From Lachnospiraceae bacterium (lineage in GTDB: Bacteria > Bacillota > Clostridia > Lachnospirales > Lachnospiraceae), in assembly GCA_910575775.1 (NCBI GenBank), contig CAJTEY010000006.1:62001-126000 (forward strand): a stretch of DNA of 64,000 nucleotides, given 5' to 3'. The position numbers and the translations under genes were made by a program. The notes beneath the pieces were generated by a model. It did no database searches. It was not told where the DNA came from and saw only the letters and a list, made by a program, of their open reading frames with translations. Of this stretch, positions 34,021 to 43,347 are shown in pieces. Numbering within the stretch: the first letter of the stretch is position 1; every line of letters starts with the position of its first letter.

Positions 34021-34147
34021 TTGAAACAGAAGATATGCGATTTTATGCCAAGATATACCGAAAAAATTGTAAAACTGCAAAAAATGGGAGAACCTGAAAA
34101 GCCCGTAAAATCAAGGAAAATCAGCATTTATAAGGAGCTTTAGAGTT

Positions 34148-34600
34148 ATGATAAAAGTACTTTTTATTTGCCACGGCAATATCTGCAGAAGCACAATGGC
34201 CCAAAGCCTTCTCGCCCACATGGTCAAGGAACGCGGTCAATCAGCTTCTTTCCACATCGACTCCGCCGCCACCAGTCGCGAGGAGATCGGCAATCCGCCC
34301 CACTACGGCACGGTGAACAAACTGCGGCAGGAGGGCATCCCGTTAATTCCCCACCGGGCGCGCCAGATGACGAAACAGGATTATAAAGAGTTTGATTATC
34401 TGATTGGTATGGATGATGCGAATGTCCGCAACATGGAGCGGATCGCGGGCGGTGACCCGGAGCATAAGATATACAAGCTTCTGGAGTTTGCAGGGAGCGG
34501 CAGGGCGATAGCTGATCCCTGGTATACGGGAAATTTTGAGGCGACTTACCGGGATGTGTCTGAGGGCTGTGAGGCTTTTCTGGAATCGCTTCAGAGATGA
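34148..34600 (+). CDS. Low-molecular-weight protein tyrosine phosphatase
   Basis: This 150-aa protein carries the phosphatase loop CHGNICRS, with nucleophile Cys8 and Arg14, and the general-acid loop DPWYTG near residues 121-126. Length and both motifs fit LMW-PTPs, which dephosphorylate tyrosine-phosphorylated proteins such as BY-kinases. AAGGAGC lies 10 nt upstream of the ATG and may come from element DNA. Its GC content is higher than that of everything to its left, so this appears to be the first chromosomal gene beyond the element. It is not close to the exopolysaccharide kinase (22 kb away), but could act on it. Confidence 0.92.
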   Translation: MIKVLFICHGNICRSTMAQSLLAHMVKERGQSASFHIDSAATSREEIGNPPHYGTVNKLRQEGIPLIPHRARQMTKQDYKEFDYLIGMDDANVRNMERIAGGDPEHKIYKLLEFAGSGRAIADPWYTGNFEATYRDVSEGCEAFLESLQR

Positions 34601-34659
34601 CTGACGATGAAAGATATCCATACATCATGGCATGAAGCGGTAAATTTATGTCACGAACG

Positions 34660-34700
34660 GCGTCTTTTCCTTCTTTAGAAAATGGGGAAAGACGCCGATA
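34660..34700 (+). terminator. Terminator after the phosphatase gene
   Basis: CGGCGTCTTTTCC pairs with GGGGAAAGACGCCG around an A/T-rich loop and is followed by ATATTTATTAT. The tail is a weak T-tract. Confidence 0.6.
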
Positions 34701-34765
34701 TTTATTATATAAAATGCTTAAATAACCGAAGGTATCTATTCGTTATCAGATAAGGGGGATCGGAG

Positions 34766-35824
34766 ATGCAGATTAAGACGGGAAGCAATGAAAGTCAGAT
34801 GATACAGACGAATCTCCAGACACAGGAGAAAGGGGCTGTGGAAGACGGATGCAAAGCGGCGAAGCAGCAGAAGAAAACGGTTATCTTTGCAGGAGATCTT
34901 TCACTGCATAAGGATCCCATCACCATTCGCAGGCGGGAGGCACAGAGACAGGCCATGAAGTTTGTGCAGAACGCCTGGGACACGGACCGTAAGACGGATC
35001 AGAGCATAGCGGAGTACGATGGGCTTGCAGAGGAGCAGAAAAAAGAGATTCTGGTGAATCGTGATAGAATTCTGGAATGCAGAGAAAGAAAGGAAAATCT
35101 GCGGGAAGGCTATGGCGTGGAGAAGGATTCTCAGGAGCAGAAGGATCTGGAGCTTCTGGAGCGCCGGCATTATCCCGGGAATCGTGAATTTGCAGATTTA
35201 GATTTTACGGAAGAAGAGCGTAAGAGACTGAAGGAATTAGAAGGCGGACCGTTGACAGAATATCAGCAGAAATGCCTCGAAATTGACGGCGAGGAACAGA
35301 TATTTAGGATTCGTGCCGGCAAGGCGGAATCGGCTATTAAGTCGTATTACGGCGCGATCAGATCCATCAAGCGGGAACGTCTGAAACATCACGAGATGGA
35401 GGATGCCCAGAACAATGCCGAGAAGGTGATGGAGCAGGCCGGTAAAGATATTCAGGGCATGCTTATGGACGAGGCTAAGGATCACGTAGACGAGTCTTAC
35501 GAGGAGACGCGCGAGGAGGAAGAGGAGAAGGCGGAAGAGAAGGAGGCCGAGGAGGAGAAGATTGAGCTTCGAAAGGAGCAGAAAGAACTGATGGAAGCCA
35601 GAATCGACGAGGCCCGAGAGGAGAGTCACGAGGCGGAAGAAGCGCAGAGGGCGCAGGAAAAGAATGCCAGGGAGGAAGCCGCTTTCCTGAAAGATATGTC
35701 CGAGGCCGGCATGAATGTAGCCGGGGCTGGCGATTCCGTGAAGGCTGAGATCAAGGATATTCTGCAAAAGCTGAAGCTGATTGAGGCAGACATCAAGGGT
35801 ATTGAGGTAGACGAGGAAATTTAG
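34766..35824 (+). CDS. Highly charged coiled-coil protein of unknown function
   Basis: GGGGGATCGGAG precedes the ATG. The 352-aa product has a polar N-terminal tail, then a phrase KKTVIFAGDLSLHKDPI near 36-52, and from about 60 onward is almost entirely charged helix. Residues 240-300 are an extreme Glu/Lys/Arg coiled coil. There is no signal peptide or membrane helix, and no family is recognised. It lies 40 bp upstream of the response-regulator gene and shares its orientation with the two unknown genes that follow, which may form a functional group. Confidence 0.65.
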   Translation: MQIKTGSNESQMIQTNLQTQEKGAVEDGCKAAKQQKKTVIFAGDLSLHKDPITIRRREAQRQAMKFVQNAWDTDRKTDQSIAEYDGLAEEQKKEILVNRDRILECRERKENLREGYGVEKDSQEQKDLELLERRHYPGNREFADLDFTEEERKRLKELEGGPLTEYQQKCLEIDGEEQIFRIRAGKAESAIKSYYGAIRSIKRERLKHHEMEDAQNNAEKVMEQAGKDIQGMLMDEAKDHVDESYEETREEEEEKAEEKEAEEEKIELRKEQKELMEARIDEAREESHEAEEAQRAQEKNAREEAAFLKDMSEAGMNVAGAGDSVKAEIKDILQKLKLIEADIKGIEVDEEI

Positions 35825-35863
35825 CGGAAAGGACAGACGGCAAGAGAGGCATAAGAGAATAAG

Positions 35864-36559
35864 ATGAGAATTGCGATTTGCGATGAAGAGACGAGAGGGA
35901 GAGAAAGGATTCGAACCTTACTCGACAACGAGTTTTCAGGGGCGCAGACCAGTGAATTTGATTCAGGGACGAAGCTGATAGAGGCTGTGAAGGGAGGATA
36001 CCAGCCGGATATCGTATTACTGGATATAGCGATGGAAGGGATGAATGGCATGGAGACGGCGAAGAAACTGCGGGCGTTGTCTGATGTCATTCTGATCTTT
36101 GTGACAGGGATAAAGGGGCAGGTGTTTCAGGCTTTCGATGTGGGAGCGTTTCATTATCTGATGAAGCCTGTGGATCAGGAGAAACTGAAAAGTGTTCTGA
36201 ACCGTGCGGTGAAAGAGGTGGAAAAGCGGGCAGGCACACCGAAGATTCTTCTCGTGAAGACTGCGGGCGGGCATCGAAGGGTGCCGGTAGAGGACATTCT
36301 CTATGCGGAGAACAGCGGCAGAAAGGTGATCCTGCATACGAAGAAAGAGGAGATTGCGTATTACGAGCGGATGAACCATTTGGAGGAGGTGCTCGGCGAA
36401 GCCTTTTTCCGATGCCACAGAGGGTATCTGGTGGCGCTCTCGGCAGTCAGCGGTTATGACAATACCAGTATTACGCTGGTCAGTGGAGATAAGGTTTATC
36501 TGTCCAAGCAGAAGTATGCGGAATTTGCCAGACGCTGCAGTGAAAGTGTACAGAAATAA
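35864..36559 (+). CDS. LytTR-family response regulator
   Basis: The 231-aa protein has a receiver domain (1-120) with acidic pocket residues Asp7-Glu8, phosphoacceptor Asp54 in LLDIAMEG, Thr81 and Lys101 in LMKP. A LytTR DNA-binding domain follows (about 130-230), with ILYAENSGRKVILHT, F-x-R-C-H-R-G-Y-L and SKQKYAEF, the typical landmarks. Such regulators control virulence, competence or peptide-signalling genes by binding promoter DNA. No histidine kinase gene is adjacent. The ribosome site is weak (AAGAGAATAAG). Confidence 0.92.
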   Translation: MRIAICDEETRGRERIRTLLDNEFSGAQTSEFDSGTKLIEAVKGGYQPDIVLLDIAMEGMNGMETAKKLRALSDVILIFVTGIKGQVFQAFDVGAFHYLMKPVDQEKLKSVLNRAVKEVEKRAGTPKILLVKTAGGHRRVPVEDILYAENSGRKVILHTKKEEIAYYERMNHLEEVLGEAFFRCHRGYLVALSAVSGYDNTSITLVSGDKVYLSKQKYAEFARRCSESVQK

Positions 36560-36672
36560 GGAAACCGTTTGATACAATTGTGAGACGGTTCATGACAGGC
36601 AGGGTTAACGAAACATGGGTCGGGCCGATATATGAGATAGAACCAGAAAAATAGACATAGGGGGAAATCAAT

Positions 36673-37398
36673 ATGAGAGTTACCAGAAACTACGGAAATG
36701 GCATGGTAAATTACAAAAAGAACGAGAAAGGTTCATATTCGTCGCTCTTACAGAGTGCATTGAGCCGCAGCAACGCAGGCCGTCGTGGCGGCAGACTGGC
36801 CAGTCTTCTGGGAAATACGAAGGACACTAACAGTGTGGGAAACAGAAATTTTATCACTTCTTCCCAGAAATCCCAGAAGTTTTATTATGACATGCAGTAT
36901 CATGCCAAGCAGGTCGGTGAGTACGCGGATGCTTTAAAGAGCAAAAAAGAGGATTCCATTTACGATAAGGCAAGAGAGAGCGGCAGCACGGATCAGATCG
37001 TTTCGGATGTGAAGAGCTTTGTCAACCAGTATAACAACATGTTAAAAGATCTGGAGGAGTCGGGAACCAGGTCTGACAAGGTGTTTCTGACCCAGTTAAG
37101 CAGTATGTCCAACATGGCGGAACGGGATCTGGAGCTCACCGGCGTAATCAGAAAGGCGGACGGCACGCTCGTTGTGGATGAAAAAAAGCTGGCAGCGGCG
37201 GACGTGGATACGCTGGAAAAGGTGTGGGGTGGAAACGGATTTCCCTCGAAAGCAGCGGCGAAGGCAGGCTCTGTGGCGGCTACGGCAGAGCAGAATATAG
37301 AGGCGGAGAAGAGCAGCACTTACAGTCCTTTTGACAGGGCAAATCTCTATAGCAGCGGCAGAAGAAGCTCGGGCAGCTATTTTAATTATCGCAGATAG
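36673..37398 (+). CDS. FliD-C-like protein of unknown role
   Basis: A GGGGGAAA site supports the ATG. In this 241-aa protein, residues 100-190 have the pattern of the C-terminal part of the flagellar cap protein FliD: VKSFVNQYNNMLKDLE, then an L-x-x-M-x-x-M helix, then a 'GVIRKADGTLVVDEKKL' segment followed by a short helix. The rest is polar, rich in Ser, Arg, Gly and Tyr, with no signal peptide. No flagellar gene is nearby. The likeness may reflect a shared filament-related fold or be superficial. It sits after the LytTR regulator and before another unknown gene. Confidence 0.65.
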   Translation: MRVTRNYGNGMVNYKKNEKGSYSSLLQSALSRSNAGRRGGRLASLLGNTKDTNSVGNRNFITSSQKSQKFYYDMQYHAKQVGEYADALKSKKEDSIYDKARESGSTDQIVSDVKSFVNQYNNMLKDLEESGTRSDKVFLTQLSSMSNMAERDLELTGVIRKADGTLVVDEKKLAAADVDTLEKVWGGNGFPSKAAAKAGSVAATAEQNIEAEKSSTYSPFDRANLYSSGRRSSGSYFNYRR

Positions 37399-37465
37399 CG
37401 GACAGTAAGATCATTGTAAAAAGGCCTTGCAATGATTAAGGCATCCGGCGAAGACGGGTATCAGA

Positions 37466-38203
37466 ATGAAGCATATAAACTGGGTACAGCAGAACGAAGA
37501 CTATCATGTCAAATACCATGTAATCAAGTGGAAATCTTCGCATTTCCACGAACCATACTCCAATCATGTGCTGCCTGGAACGAAGGTGAAGCAGGGTGGG
37601 GCATCAGCTCCCATGCCTGCGGCACAGACGCAGAAGGAGGGGGAAGGAATTGGATTTGATCTGGCGCAGCGCAGCACGGACGCAAGGCTGCGTCTTGGCT
37701 TCGGTCTGGAGAAGTCTCTGACTGCAAACATATCCGAAAGAGGAGACGGCCGTGACGGCGCAAGTATATCTGCGCGTGGAATGGCAGGACGGGAGCACGC
37801 GGGAGAGACTGCCCGGGCTGCGCTGCAGAGCATGGCTCTGGCTGAAACGCATGCCGCTGAAAATACGGTGACGGCAGCCGGTGTGGACGGGCCGGAAAAG
37901 GAAAGGCAGGAGCAGGAACAGGCGCAGAAGGAAAACACCACCGTTGCGCAGTCGGGACGGGGAAATATCCGCAACCGTCTGAGGGAGAGCGCGGCGCGTC
38001 TGCGGGAAGCGTATCAGAGGCAGAAAGAAAAAGCGGCGAACATACCGCTTAAACAGATGAGGAAAGAAGCGGCAAAGAATAAAACAAAAGGAACCCGGCA
38101 GGCCGCAGACAGGGAGGCGATGCTCTCCATGCAGGCTGAAAATCATTATCTGCTGGATTCCTATGATGCCACAGGAAATTATAGTATGCTTGGAAAAAAG
38201 TAA
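37466..38203 (+). CDS. Ala/Glu/Arg-rich protein of unknown function
   Basis: This 245-aa frame starts MKHINWVQQNEDYHVKYHVI. The ribosome site is weak (GAAGACGGG), so the start is uncertain. Residues 45-140 look disordered and rich in Gly, Ala and charged residues; residues 165-220 are basic helix. The ending LLDSYDATGNYSMLGKK is tidy, which suggests a true C-terminus. No family is recognised. It is the last of four co-oriented genes of unclear function and converges on the reductase gene; stop codons are 5 bp apart. Confidence 0.55.
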   Translation: MKHINWVQQNEDYHVKYHVIKWKSSHFHEPYSNHVLPGTKVKQGGASAPMPAAQTQKEGEGIGFDLAQRSTDARLRLGFGLEKSLTANISERGDGRDGASISARGMAGREHAGETARAALQSMALAETHAAENTVTAAGVDGPEKERQEQEQAQKENTTVAQSGRGNIRNRLRESAARLREAYQRQKEKAANIPLKQMRKEAAKNKTKGTRQAADREAMLSMQAENHYLLDSYDATGNYSMLGKK

Positions 38204-38207
38204 ACGC

Positions 38208-39386
38208 TTACCGTTTGACAAGTCTGTTGACAAGCTTCAGGACGGCGCGTATATAAAAAGGCTGCAAGGCCTTTTTTGCGTTCTGCAGTTCTTTTCGGAT
38301 CTCGATGTGCTGGGGGCAGTGTTTCTCACAGGCGCCGCATTTGGTGCAGTTATTCATGGAAGTGGCGTCCTTTTTGAGGGACGTAATCTGGATATATTCC
38401 AACATGGCGCTGATTTTTTTGTGCATGGCGCTCTGGTTGTAGCAGCGGAAGGCGGTAGGAATGTCCACGCCGTGAGGGCAGGGCATACAGTAGCCGCAGC
38501 CGGTACAGCCGACCTTGAGATTCTGGTTGATTTTGGTGCGCACCGTATCAATCAGGCTGTGGTCTTCCTGTGTGAAGCTGCCGATACCGGCTTCGTCTGC
38601 CGCATTTGTGTTTTCCAGAACCATCTCCTGGGAATTCATGCCGGAGAGGACACAGGTGACCTCTGGCTGATCCCAGAGCCAGTGAAAAGCCCACTGTGCG
38701 GGGGTACGCTTAATCGGATACTCCGCAAAAGCTTTTTCGACGGCTTCCGGCAGGGCAGTAATCAGCCTGCCGCCCCGCAGAGGCTCCATGATAACGACAG
38801 GAATGCCTTTGCCGGCAGCGTAGCGAAGGCCCGTTCTTCCTGCCTGGGTGTGTTCATCCAGATAATTGTACTGGATCTGGCAGAAATCCCAGTCGTAGGC
38901 GTCTACAAGAGCCTGAAAGGTGCTGGTATCGCCGTGGAATGAAAAACCGATATTGCGGATCGCGTCGGTCTTCTTTTTTTCGGCAATCCATTCTTCGATG
39001 CCGATGGTTTTCAGCCGGTTCCAGACTTCTAAATCGAAAAGCATATGCATCAGATAAAAGTCAATGTGATCCGTCCGCAGGCGTCTGAGCTGCTCCTGAA
39101 AGAGTTTCTCGATGGAGGATGCATTTTTGAGAAGATAATAGGGGAGTTTGTCTGCAATATAGACCTGATCCCGGCAGTGATTCCGTTCCAGGATTGTGCC
39201 GAGAGCTTCCTCGCTGCCGCCGTATATGTAAGCGGTGTCAAAGTAGTTAACGCCGTTTTTTATGGCCAGCATAATTTCTTTCTCAGCCTTTTCAAGATTG
39301 ATCTTTGTGCCCGCGCCGGTAAAGCGCATGCAGCCGTAGCCGAGAATCGACACTTCTGTACCGTCTTTCATTTTTCTGTACTGCAT
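38208..39386 (-). CDS. Aldo/keto reductase with C-terminal [4Fe-4S] ferredoxin module
   Basis: The ATG at 39386 has CGGAGA just upstream; the longer frame from 39407 does not. The 392-aa protein is an aldo/keto reductase barrel (residues about 1-275), with DTAYIYG (catalytic Asp and Tyr), Lys in ADKL and His in LMHML. A C-terminal region carries two ferredoxin-type cysteine sets, CTGCGYCMPCPHGV and CTKCGACEKHCPQHI, each able to hold a [4Fe-4S] cluster. This architecture is common in anaerobic clostridia, where it is annotated as an oxidoreductase of unknown substrate. It is transcribed alone. Confidence 0.92.
   Translation of the reverse strand: MQYRKMKDGTEVSILGYGCMRFTGAGTKINLEKAEKEIMLAIKNGVNYFDTAYIYGGSEEALGTILERNHCRDQVYIADKLPYYLLKNASSIEKLFQEQLRRLRTDHIDFYLMHMLFDLEVWNRLKTIGIEEWIAEKKKTDAIRNIGFSFHGDTSTFQALVDAYDWDFCQIQYNYLDEHTQAGRTGLRYAAGKGIPVVIMEPLRGGRLITALPEAVEKAFAEYPIKRTPAQWAFHWLWDQPEVTCVLSGMNSQEMVLENTNAADEAGIGSFTQEDHSLIDTVRTKINQNLKVGCTGCGYCMPCPHGVDIPTAFRCYNQSAMHKKISAMLEYIQITSLKKDATSMNNCTKCGACEKHCPQHIEIRKELQNAKKALQPFYIRAVLKLVNRLVKR
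38253..38277 (+). terminator. Plus-strand terminator inside the 3' end of the convergent gene
   Basis: AAAAAGGC pairs with GCCTTTTT around TGCAAG and is followed by TTGC. It lies 50 bp beyond the stop of the 245-aa gene, within the coding end of the reductase gene on the other strand. Confidence 0.6.
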
Positions 39387-39572
39387 AATATCTCCGTTCC
39401 AAAGCATAAGCGGTGCAGGAGGGATTACCGTTGCAGCCGCAGCGCTTTTTTGATGATCATAACCAGTTCTTCCTATTATATAGTAAATTTATGCGGAAAG
39501 TCAAATATGATGCGCCTCGCTGCTGTCACAGAATTTACCAAAATTCTAATAAAAAGTTAATAATTCTTTCCT

Positions 39573-39601
39573 TGTTTTTCCTCGGTATTCGGTATATATT
39601 A
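39573..39601 (+). promoter_or_regulatory. Candidate relQ promoter
   Basis: TTGTTT (39573-39578) and TATATT (39596-39601) with a 17-bp spacer lie 25 bp before the relQ start codon. Confidence 0.5.
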
Positions 39602-39625
39602 GGGAAATGAACGGAGGTCAGACAG

Positions 39626-40414
39626 ATGAGTGGAAATCCATTTTTCCCATTGGATGAGTTGGGATTTGATGCCGAGGAGAATCAGATGATGGTGATTCCC
39701 AAGGTGGACAAGGAAATTTATGAACAGCGCCGGAAGATGGCGGGAACGATGGTCGATTATAAGGAGATGCGTATGCGCTACAGTTGTGCAATCAAGGAGG
39801 TACGGACGAAGTTTGATGTCCTAAACTCTGAGTTTAATGTGCGGTATCAGCGCAATCCGATTACTTCCATAAATTCCCGTTTAAAGAGCAGCGCGAGCAT
39901 TATGGAGAAGCTGAACCGCAGAGGACTTCCTTTTACGGTGGAAAATGTGGAGGAGAATCTTCACGATGTGGCCGGAATACGGGTGGTCTGCTCCTATGTG
40001 GATGATATTTATGTGCTGGCGCAGGCGCTTGCCCAGCAGGACGACATTACGGTGATCCGCAGGAAGGATTATATCAGGAACCCGAAACCCAACGGATACC
40101 GCAGTTACCATATGATCGTGAGCGTGCCGGTGTTCTTCTCCGATCAGACAAGAGAGATGGCGGTGGAGGTGCAGATTCGCACCATTGCCATGGACTTTTG
40201 GGCAAGTCTGGAGCACCAGCTCAAATACAAGCAGGAGGTTCCCAATCAGGCGGAGATCGTGAGGAGCCTGACTACATGTGCGGAGCAGATTGCGTCCATT
40301 GACGAACAGATGTGGCAGGTGCGCCAGCAGATTGAAAGCTCGGAGGATCTGCCCACAGAAGAGGAAATTCTTCTGGAGAAACTACGCAAGATTGATATTG
40401 CGGTCGGAGAATAG
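39626..40414 (+). CDS. relQ: Small alarmone synthetase, RelQ-type
   Basis: ACGGAGGT precedes the ATG. The 262-aa protein has a single RelA/SpoT synthetase domain without hydrolase or regulatory domains, as in RelQ/YjbM (usually 210-260 aa). Landmarks are SINSRLKS near 85-92, DVAGIRVVC near 115-123, NPKPNGYRSYH near 152-162 and VEVQIRT near 180-186, which contain the nucleotide-binding and catalytic Glu residues. It should make (p)ppGpp from ATP and GTP/GDP, typically under cell-wall or other stress. It appears monocistronic. Confidence 0.93.
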   Translation: MSGNPFFPLDELGFDAEENQMMVIPKVDKEIYEQRRKMAGTMVDYKEMRMRYSCAIKEVRTKFDVLNSEFNVRYQRNPITSINSRLKSSASIMEKLNRRGLPFTVENVEENLHDVAGIRVVCSYVDDIYVLAQALAQQDDITVIRRKDYIRNPKPNGYRSYHMIVSVPVFFSDQTREMAVEVQIRTIAMDFWASLEHQLKYKQEVPNQAEIVRSLTTCAEQIASIDEQMWQVRQQIESSEDLPTEEEILLEKLRKIDIAVGE

Positions 40415-40640
40415 AAAATGGAAACATAAAATACTAAAATATTTTAAAATAATATAAATTAAATATTGAATAACCATCGACTCTCTGTTATAGTTTTATT
40501 AGAGAAAACAGTTCTTGCTGTCTTTTGCGATGTTTGCTGAGTCAGCGGTCTGGATTGTTTTAGGAAACAACAGGAAAGGAAGCAGGGACGGACAGAAGCG
40601 GCATAGTATGCCGGGGACGTCTCGGAACGGAGGGTAAGGG

Positions 40641-42290
40641 ATGAGAAGGAGAAACGGGGCGTTATGCGCATTGAGCCTCCTGCTGGCGTTTGGCCTTACA
40701 GCGTGTGGTTCTTCAAAGGACGCGGGCACGCAGGCAGTGGAAAACGACGGTGCAGGCGGAGAGACACAGGAGAGCGGGGAATCGGCATCGGTCACGGAGG
40801 AGGAGAGCGGTGTGGGAGAACTGCCTGCAGATCTTGATTTTACGGTAAGCTATGATGGGATTAAAACAGCAGGAATTGATGCGGGCGTTAGTGTTCACGA
40901 TCCTTCTATTTACAAGGTGGATGGCAAGTATTACATATTCGGTTCCCACATGTCCACGGCGGTGTCGGAGGATCTGCGCACCTGGACATCCCTGGGGGAC
41001 GGTTATAAGGTGAAGGATTCGATTTATTATGAGCTGATGGCGAATGAAGAAGCATTTGCTTACTCCGGCAGCAAGAAGAGCCTGATCCCCACCGATGACC
41101 GCAAATGGCATGTGTGGGCGCCGGACGTGATTTACAACGAGGATGCGGGGCTGTACTATTTGTATTTCTGTACCACCTCCACCTGGAACGCGTCAAATCT
41201 GTGCTATGCCACCAGCGAAAAGATCGAGGGGCCTTACGAGTGGAAGGGCGCGCTGATCTATTCCGGGTTTACGGCGGAGACGCTGGATGCAACGGATGTG
41301 ACGGAATATGTTGACCGGGATACGGCCAAAGACAGATATATCAAAAAGAGCAATGAATATAACTTCAACAAATTTCCCAATGCCATCGACCCCACGGTGC
41401 TTTACGACGGGGAGGGAAGGTTGTGGATGGTATACGGTTCCTGGTCGGGCGGCATGTACCTTCTGGAGCTTGACAAGACAACCGGCGAGGTGATTCACCC
41501 CGAGGAAGATGAGGCTAAGCGGGTAGACCCTTACTTCGGGAAACGGCTGCTTGGCGGCAATCACAGCTCCATCGAGGCGCCTTATATCCTCTACGATGAG
41601 GAGAGCGGATATTATTACCTCTTTGTATCTTACGGCGGCCTGACGAGAGAGGGCGGCTACCAGATCCGCGTTTTCCGCTCGGAGACCATAGACGGGGATT
41701 ATGTGGATATGAACGGGGAATACCCTATGGACACGAACAACCCGGAACATTATCCTTACGGACTGAAGCTTTCCGGCAACTATTTCCTGCCAAGCCTGGA
41801 GATGGCGTATATGGCGACAGGCCACAATTCCGCCTTTGTCGATGAGGATGGCAAAAAGTACATCGTAAACCATACCCGTTTTGACAATAAGACGGAAGAA
41901 CATGAGCCGAGGGTGCACCAGTTTATTGTCAATGAGGAGGGATGGCCCTGTATGCTGCCCTATGCGACAGACGGCGAGACCGTGTCTGAAAGCGGTTATG
42001 ATAAGGCAGCGGTGGCAGGCAGATACTATGTGATCAATCAGGGAACCGGCATTGACGCTGAGATTGCCCAGCCCTTTATCCTGTATCTGGATGAGAGCGG
42101 ACAGGTGTACGGTGACGGCGTGGAAGGAAACTGGGAGATGAAGGACGGCACATGTTATATGAAGGTGTCCTGTGACGGCAAGGATTACAGCGGCGTGTTC
42201 TGCCAGATGAACGATGAGGCGGGAACCCAGGTTATGACTTTCAGCGCTGTGGGCAATAACGAGAGTGTCTGGGGTGTGAAGTACGAGTGA
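40641..42290 (+). CDS. GH43-family arabinanase lipoprotein
   Basis: CGGAGGGTAAGGG precedes the ATG. A lipobox LTAC puts the acylated Cys at residue 22, followed by an acidic linker. The glycoside hydrolase 43 five-bladed propeller spans about 70-440, with general base Asp in VHDPSIY near 83, Asp in AIDPTVL near 251 and catalytic acid Glu in SIEAPYI near 313. The C-terminal 100 residues form a beta domain typical of extended arabinan endo-1,5-alpha-L-arabinosidases. It should cut arabinan at the cell surface. A divergently oriented ArsR-like regulator follows, a plausible controller. Confidence 0.9.
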   Translation: MRRRNGALCALSLLLAFGLTACGSSKDAGTQAVENDGAGGETQESGESASVTEEESGVGELPADLDFTVSYDGIKTAGIDAGVSVHDPSIYKVDGKYYIFGSHMSTAVSEDLRTWTSLGDGYKVKDSIYYELMANEEAFAYSGSKKSLIPTDDRKWHVWAPDVIYNEDAGLYYLYFCTTSTWNASNLCYATSEKIEGPYEWKGALIYSGFTAETLDATDVTEYVDRDTAKDRYIKKSNEYNFNKFPNAIDPTVLYDGEGRLWMVYGSWSGGMYLLELDKTTGEVIHPEEDEAKRVDPYFGKRLLGGNHSSIEAPYILYDEESGYYYLFVSYGGLTREGGYQIRVFRSETIDGDYVDMNGEYPMDTNNPEHYPYGLKLSGNYFLPSLEMAYMATGHNSAFVDEDGKKYIVNHTRFDNKTEEHEPRVHQFIVNEEGWPCMLPYATDGETVSESGYDKAAVAGRYYVINQGTGIDAEIAQPFILYLDESGQVYGDGVEGNWEMKDGTCYMKVSCDGKDYSGVFCQMNDEAGTQVMTFSAVGNNESVWGVKYE

Positions 42291-42355
42291 CCGAAAGACT
42301 GACGGAATCACAATATTGAAAAGACATATTTCAGCCGGAATATAGACAAGAAAAG

Positions 42356-42386
42356 CGCCTGCGGGAGAGTCCTGCAGGCGCTTGCT
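42356..42386 (-). terminator. Terminator between arabinanase and regulator genes
   Basis: AGCGCCTGC pairs with GCAGGCGCT. On the minus strand it is followed by TTTTCTTG, so it ends the regulator transcript; on the plus strand the T-tract is poor. Confidence 0.7.
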
Positions 42387-42420
42387 AGTGCATTTCGGAT
42401 CTGTAATAGAGGAACAATGA

Positions 42421-43347
42421 CTACTCGCCCTCCTCCATGGGAGAATAGTGGATATTTACCTTGATGTCCTGTCCGTAGTTGCCGAATGTTTTGCCGAAGA
42501 TGGTCAGGCCGCCAACATGTTCTGCGTCGTCGTCCACGGCAAGCCGGAAACGGAGACTGCTGCGGAAATCCAGATGAAAGCTGTCGATGGTCACGTCAGA
42601 GATCTTGAGGCCGTCGATGAAGGTTCCTTTCCGATTGATCACGAGCAGTTTAAGCAGGCCGTACTGGTTCCAGTTGGGAAACCACCAGTCGGGTGTGAAA
42701 AGCCCTCTGGAGTCACCGAAATCTCCCGGGGAGAGCCAGTTGCCGATGCACACGTCATTTAGGTAAAAGGAGATGTCAGAGGGCCACACATTGTTGACGC
42801 CAGGAGCCTCGGAACTCAACTCCGCTGAAATCGTGAGCTGGGTGATTTTCTGGAAACTGGGGATGAAGTTGGGAATATTGTACTCCACAAACCCCTTGGT
42901 AAACCAGAGAATGTCTGCACTGTAGCGGTCGGGATGGTCAAAATAGCGGGAGTCATCCACTTCACCGATAATGGCCTTGTCCGAGGCGAGACCGCAGGTG
43001 GGACAGATGCGGTAGACAGAGTAATGACCGACTTTGATATCCGTGCTGTAGACATTCAGAATATCTTCCTGCCGCTCTAAATCGATCAGAATCTTGTCCA
43101 GATGAACCGAGCAGATCTTCTGGTTGCCGTGTCCGGCGGACTCACTGGAAATGGAGATCAGCCCGCAGCTTTCCAGCTTTTTGATGTGGCTGGTCAGCGC
43201 GCCGTTTGTGATATTCAGCCGGGATGCCAGTTCATTCATGCTCATGCTGTTGTTATCCAGAAGAATATTTAAAATCTCGATGCGGACATCGGAGCCGAGC
43301 GCTTTAAAAATATCTAAACCATCGTTAAGTGAAGTGATGTGAAGCAA
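42421..43347 (-). CDS. ArsR-like winged-helix regulator with large C-terminal domain
   Basis: This 308-aa protein has an N-terminal ArsR-type winged helix (residues 8-80): FKALGSDVRIEILNILL, the helix-turn-helix MSMNELASRLNITNGALTSHIKKLE and a wing. The remaining 220 residues form a beta-rich domain with a CPTCG pair near 126-130 and several Trp/Asn-rich strands, quite unlike metal-sensing ArsR proteins, and perhaps a carbohydrate-sensing domain. It is convergent with the arabinanase gene, so it may control that or distant sugar genes. The upstream 250 bp (43348-43601) are very AT-rich. Confidence 0.8.
   Translation of the reverse strand: MLHITSLNDGLDIFKALGSDVRIEILNILLDNNSMSMNELASRLNITNGALTSHIKKLESCGLISISSESAGHGNQKICSVHLDKILIDLERQEDILNVYSTDIKVGHYSVYRICPTCGLASDKAIIGEVDDSRYFDHPDRYSADILWFTKGFVEYNIPNFIPSFQKITQLTISAELSSEAPGVNNVWPSDISFYLNDVCIGNWLSPGDFGDSRGLFTPDWWFPNWNQYGLLKLLVINRKGTFIDGLKISDVTIDSFHLDFRSSLRFRLAVDDDAEHVGGLTIFGKTFGNYGQDIKVNIHYSPMEEGE

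Noticed and set aside
38163-38942. 259-codon plus-strand frame
   Set aside because: It is antisense to the aldo/keto reductase, whose catalytic and iron-sulfur motifs fix the minus strand.
41193-42311. 372-codon minus-strand frame
   Set aside because: It is antisense to the GH43 arabinanase, which has lipobox and all three catalytic carboxylates on the plus strand.
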